DNA from: CAYWPG01 sp964460035
GTDB taxonomy: Bacteria; Pseudomonadota; Gammaproteobacteria; Nitrococcales; AK92
Assembly (NCBI GenBank): GCA_964460035.1
Contig: CAYWPG010000002.1
Location: 1-64,000, forward strand
Reading direction: 5' to 3'
Length of the DNA stretch: 64,000 nucleotides
Shown piece by piece: positions 62,555 to 64,000 of this stretch. The first letter of the stretch is position 1; each line of letters begins with the position of its first letter. Both the position numbers and the translations under genes were made by a program. Below the pieces are notes generated by a model. It had not been told where the DNA came from. It searched no databases and saw only the letters and a list, made by a program, of their open reading frames with translations.

Positions 62555-63217
62555 TCACTTGATGATATCCACCCGTCCCGGCGTCTTCAGCCGGAACAGT
62601 TTGGCCGGACGATGGTTCCCCGCACGGTACTGCTCGCCGGTATCTTCGAGGCATGCCAGATTCTGGACTCGCTTGCGGAAATTACGCTTATCCAGCGGCT
62701 CGCCGAGAATGCTTTCATAGACGGACTGCAACTCGCTGAGCGTGAATTTGTCCGGCATGAATTGCAGCGCGATGGTCGAGTAGTCGAGCTTCGCGCACAG
62801 ACGCTGCTTGGCCATGGCGACGATGCGACCATGGTCAAAAGCCAATTCGGGCAATTGATCGACTTGGTGCCAGGCAAGCTCGGCGCTGTCGCTGTGTACC
62901 CGCACGCGGTTGTAAGGCACCAGTGCATAGTAGGTAACCGAGATCACCCGTCCGCGCGGGTCCCGGTCCGGATCGCCGAAGGTATAGAGCTGCTCAAGAT
63001 ATACTCCGGTGATCCCGGTTTTCTCAGCAAGCTGGCGGTTGGCAGCCGCCTCCAGAGTCTCATCCGGCCGCACTCGGCCGCCAGGCAAGCCCCATGCGCC
63101 AGCGAACGGCTCGCGCGAACGGCGCCGCAGCAACACGGCAAGCCGATCGCACAGAATGGTGAAAATCACCATGTCCGCCGTGACCGATGCTTGATTGTTG
63201 GGGCTTCCGTTGACCAT
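62555..63217 (-). CDS. nrtR: NAD-biosynthesis repressor NrtR (Nudix-like regulator)
   Basis: A transcriptional regulator with an ADP-ribose-sensing Nudix-like domain and a C-terminal winged helix. It has 220 residues. The Nudix box begins at G47: GGRVRPDETLEAAANRQLAE; the catalytic RE-U-x-E-E is R61-Q-L-A-E-K66, two Glu lost (Q62, K66), so no hydrolase activity is expected. The winged-helix part is LDYSTIALQFMPDKFTLSEL, LQSVYESILGEPLDKRNFRK. ATG 63217; an upstream frame to 63250 is possible. It precedes nadA and has a palindromic operator at 63253-63271. Confidence 0.9.
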   Translation of the reverse strand: MVNGSPNNQASVTADMVIFTILCDRLAVLLRRRSREPFAGAWGLPGGRVRPDETLEAAANRQLAEKTGITGVYLEQLYTFGDPDRDPRGRVISVTYYALVPYNRVRVHSDSAELAWHQVDQLPELAFDHGRIVAMAKQRLCAKLDYSTIALQFMPDKFTLSELQSVYESILGEPLDKRNFRKRVQNLACLEDTGEQYRAGNHRPAKLFRLKTPGRVDIIK

Positions 63218-63252
63218 GAGCCGTCGAAGTTCGAATCGCAGTCGGGCCAAGT

Positions 63253-63271
63253 TAGTGTCTTTCAGACACTA
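63253..63271. promoter_or_regulatory. NrtR operator candidate
   Basis: Perfect 8-bp inverted repeat TAGTGTCT-TTC-AGACACTA, 36 bases upstream of the nrtR ATG. Its size and position fit NrtR-type operators that autoregulate nrtR and nad genes. The sequence class is from memory of the family; binding is inference. Confidence 0.65.
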
Positions 63272-63526
63272 TGTCAATCGTATGACAGCACAAATGCGAC
63301 AGAGCCGTTAGCGGGGCTTTCGCCTCGGCGCTCGCGCTGCGTCTCGTCCCTGCAAGCGACCGCCGATGGCGTTTTGACGGGCTGGAGCACAGTCGGTTCC
63401 CTGCCCGCTCCAAGCGCCGGCGCTGGGGGGAGGAAACAACACCGCGAGCAGGCCTGCGGCTCGGGCGAACGGGCTCGGCCTGCGAGCGGGTGAAAAGCCG
63501 GAGGGCGGCACCAAGCGGCGCAGCGG

Positions 63527-64000
63527 TCAGCTATCTAGGGGCAGGATGACGTCGGCGCCAGGACTCTGCTGGTACAGCGCGTCTATCAAGGCTGTCCGGC
63601 GCGCTCTTACCGCCCGTTGGTTCACCGATCCTTTCTCGGTTACCTCGCCGGCATCGAAGGAAAGCTCATCGGGCAGCACCAGCAGCCGTCGTACGCAGGT
63701 GGACGATCCGGAGGCCGTGCTGACATGGCGCGCCAGACGCTGCGCAAGCCAGTGCCGTAGCACTCGGCTGCCGGCCAGGTCGGCAGCGCCGCCCGCACCG
63801 CCCACATCGGTGGCTACTGCCTGGCAGGCGGCCACATCGGGGATGAGGATTCCGGCCAGAAAATCGCGATTCTCGCCGACTAGCACGATATCGCGTGCGC
63901 ACGGCGCGAACTCGGCGATCAAGCGCGCGCGCAGCTCGCCTACGTTCACCCAGGTGCCGGAGGAGAGCTTGAAGTTCTCGGCCACGCGGCCGTCGAACTG
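63527..64000 (-). CDS. Feruloyl-CoA-synthase-like AMP-dependent ligase, C-terminal part
   Basis: The 3' end of an adenylate-forming ligase; the 5' part is beyond the window edge. The visible 157 residues carry FDGRVAENFKLSSGTWVNVG, the catalytic K-containing motif of the ANL C-terminal domain, then RDIVLVGENRDFLAGILIPD and GEVTEKGSVNQRAVRARRTA. This pattern matches feruloyl-CoA synthase of the hydroxycinnamate pathway more than plain acetyl- or acyl-CoA ligases. Preceding genes of the pathway are not visible, so the substrate is uncertain. Confidence 0.85.
   Translation of the reverse strand, partial: QFDGRVAENFKLSSGTWVNVGELRARLIAEFAPCARDIVLVGENRDFLAGILIPDVAACQAVATDVGGAGGAADLAGSRVLRHWLAQRLARHVSTASGSSTCVRRLLVLPDELSFDAGEVTEKGSVNQRAVRARRTALIDALYQQSPGADVILPLDS

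Overview
The window reads as a chromosomal segment of a high-GC gammaproteobacterium. The evidence is the trmJ-cysE-isc-ndk-rlmN-pilF-rodZ-hisS-yfgM-bamB gene order, with suhB divergent from trmJ, together with a YadGH exporter, NrtR-nadA, MacAB with its own outer-membrane factor, an Xv/Bp-type H-NS protein and frequent GTG and TTG starts. The order or family cannot be fixed from the sequence. There is no phage, plasmid, CRISPR array, rRNA or tRNA that I can recognise. Nearly all of it is core metabolism, envelope and stress genes. Position 56434-56533 is a run of 100 N, a scaffold gap.

Layout. 1-2138: carB (5' part only) and carA on the minus strand, with a terminator-like hairpin in the carA leader. 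2548-4277: the yadGH exporter. 4533-4850: an H-NS-like protein. 5594-6838: an unrecognised 415-aa protein. 7130-10040: pdxH, a NfeD/ClpP-class membrane protease and adk. 10486-10680: REP/BIME-like repeats, with a relative at 26003-26099. 10702-21522: a long minus-strand run, trmJ-cysE-iscS-iscU-like-iscA-ndk-rlmN-pilF-rodZ-hisS-yfgM-bamB-NRDE. It lacks iscR, hscB, hscA, fdx, ispG and der at the positions they hold in E. coli, and its IscU has lost two of three cluster ligands. 21611-28567: suhB, an SDR, an unknown membrane protein convergent with a lone response regulator, and small genes. 27816-30958: cbpA-cbpM, a serine-type PHA-synthase-like hydrolase, a lipoprotein and a 52-aa membrane protein. 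31175-33099: a cysteine-rich copper-storage-like protein translationally coupled to a FAD-Rieske oxidoreductase. 33115-37052: a TraR/DksA-like protein with three zinc-ligand positions replaced, a small unknown protein, and hsp20-lon. 37435-38981: glyoxalase I and a glutathionyl-hydroquinone reductase.

39051-49155 is a complete glycerol module. glpK and glpR are divergent, and downstream of glpR come two GlpR-like operators, glpD and glpSTPQUV, an ABC-type glycerol importer. Its two ATPases look complementary: each has lost the motifs that the other keeps. 49250-54890: a quinone reductase and macA-macB with an outer-membrane factor. 55057-56392: two hotdog thioesterases. After the gap come a 57-aa HTH protein, an Atg22-like MFS permease, a stand-alone MlaC-like protein, YcgR, and nrtR-nadA-membrane protein preceded by a palindromic operator. 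The window ends in the 3' part of a feruloyl-CoA-synthase-like gene.

The main themes are glycerol import and oxidation, protein quality control (CbpA/CbpM, Hsp20/Lon, BamB, YfgM), thiol and iron-sulphur chemistry, and envelope transport. The most distinctive observations are the reduced isc cluster, the asymmetric glycerol ABC ATPases, the serine PHA-synthase homologue with CbpAM, and the Csp/Rieske pair.
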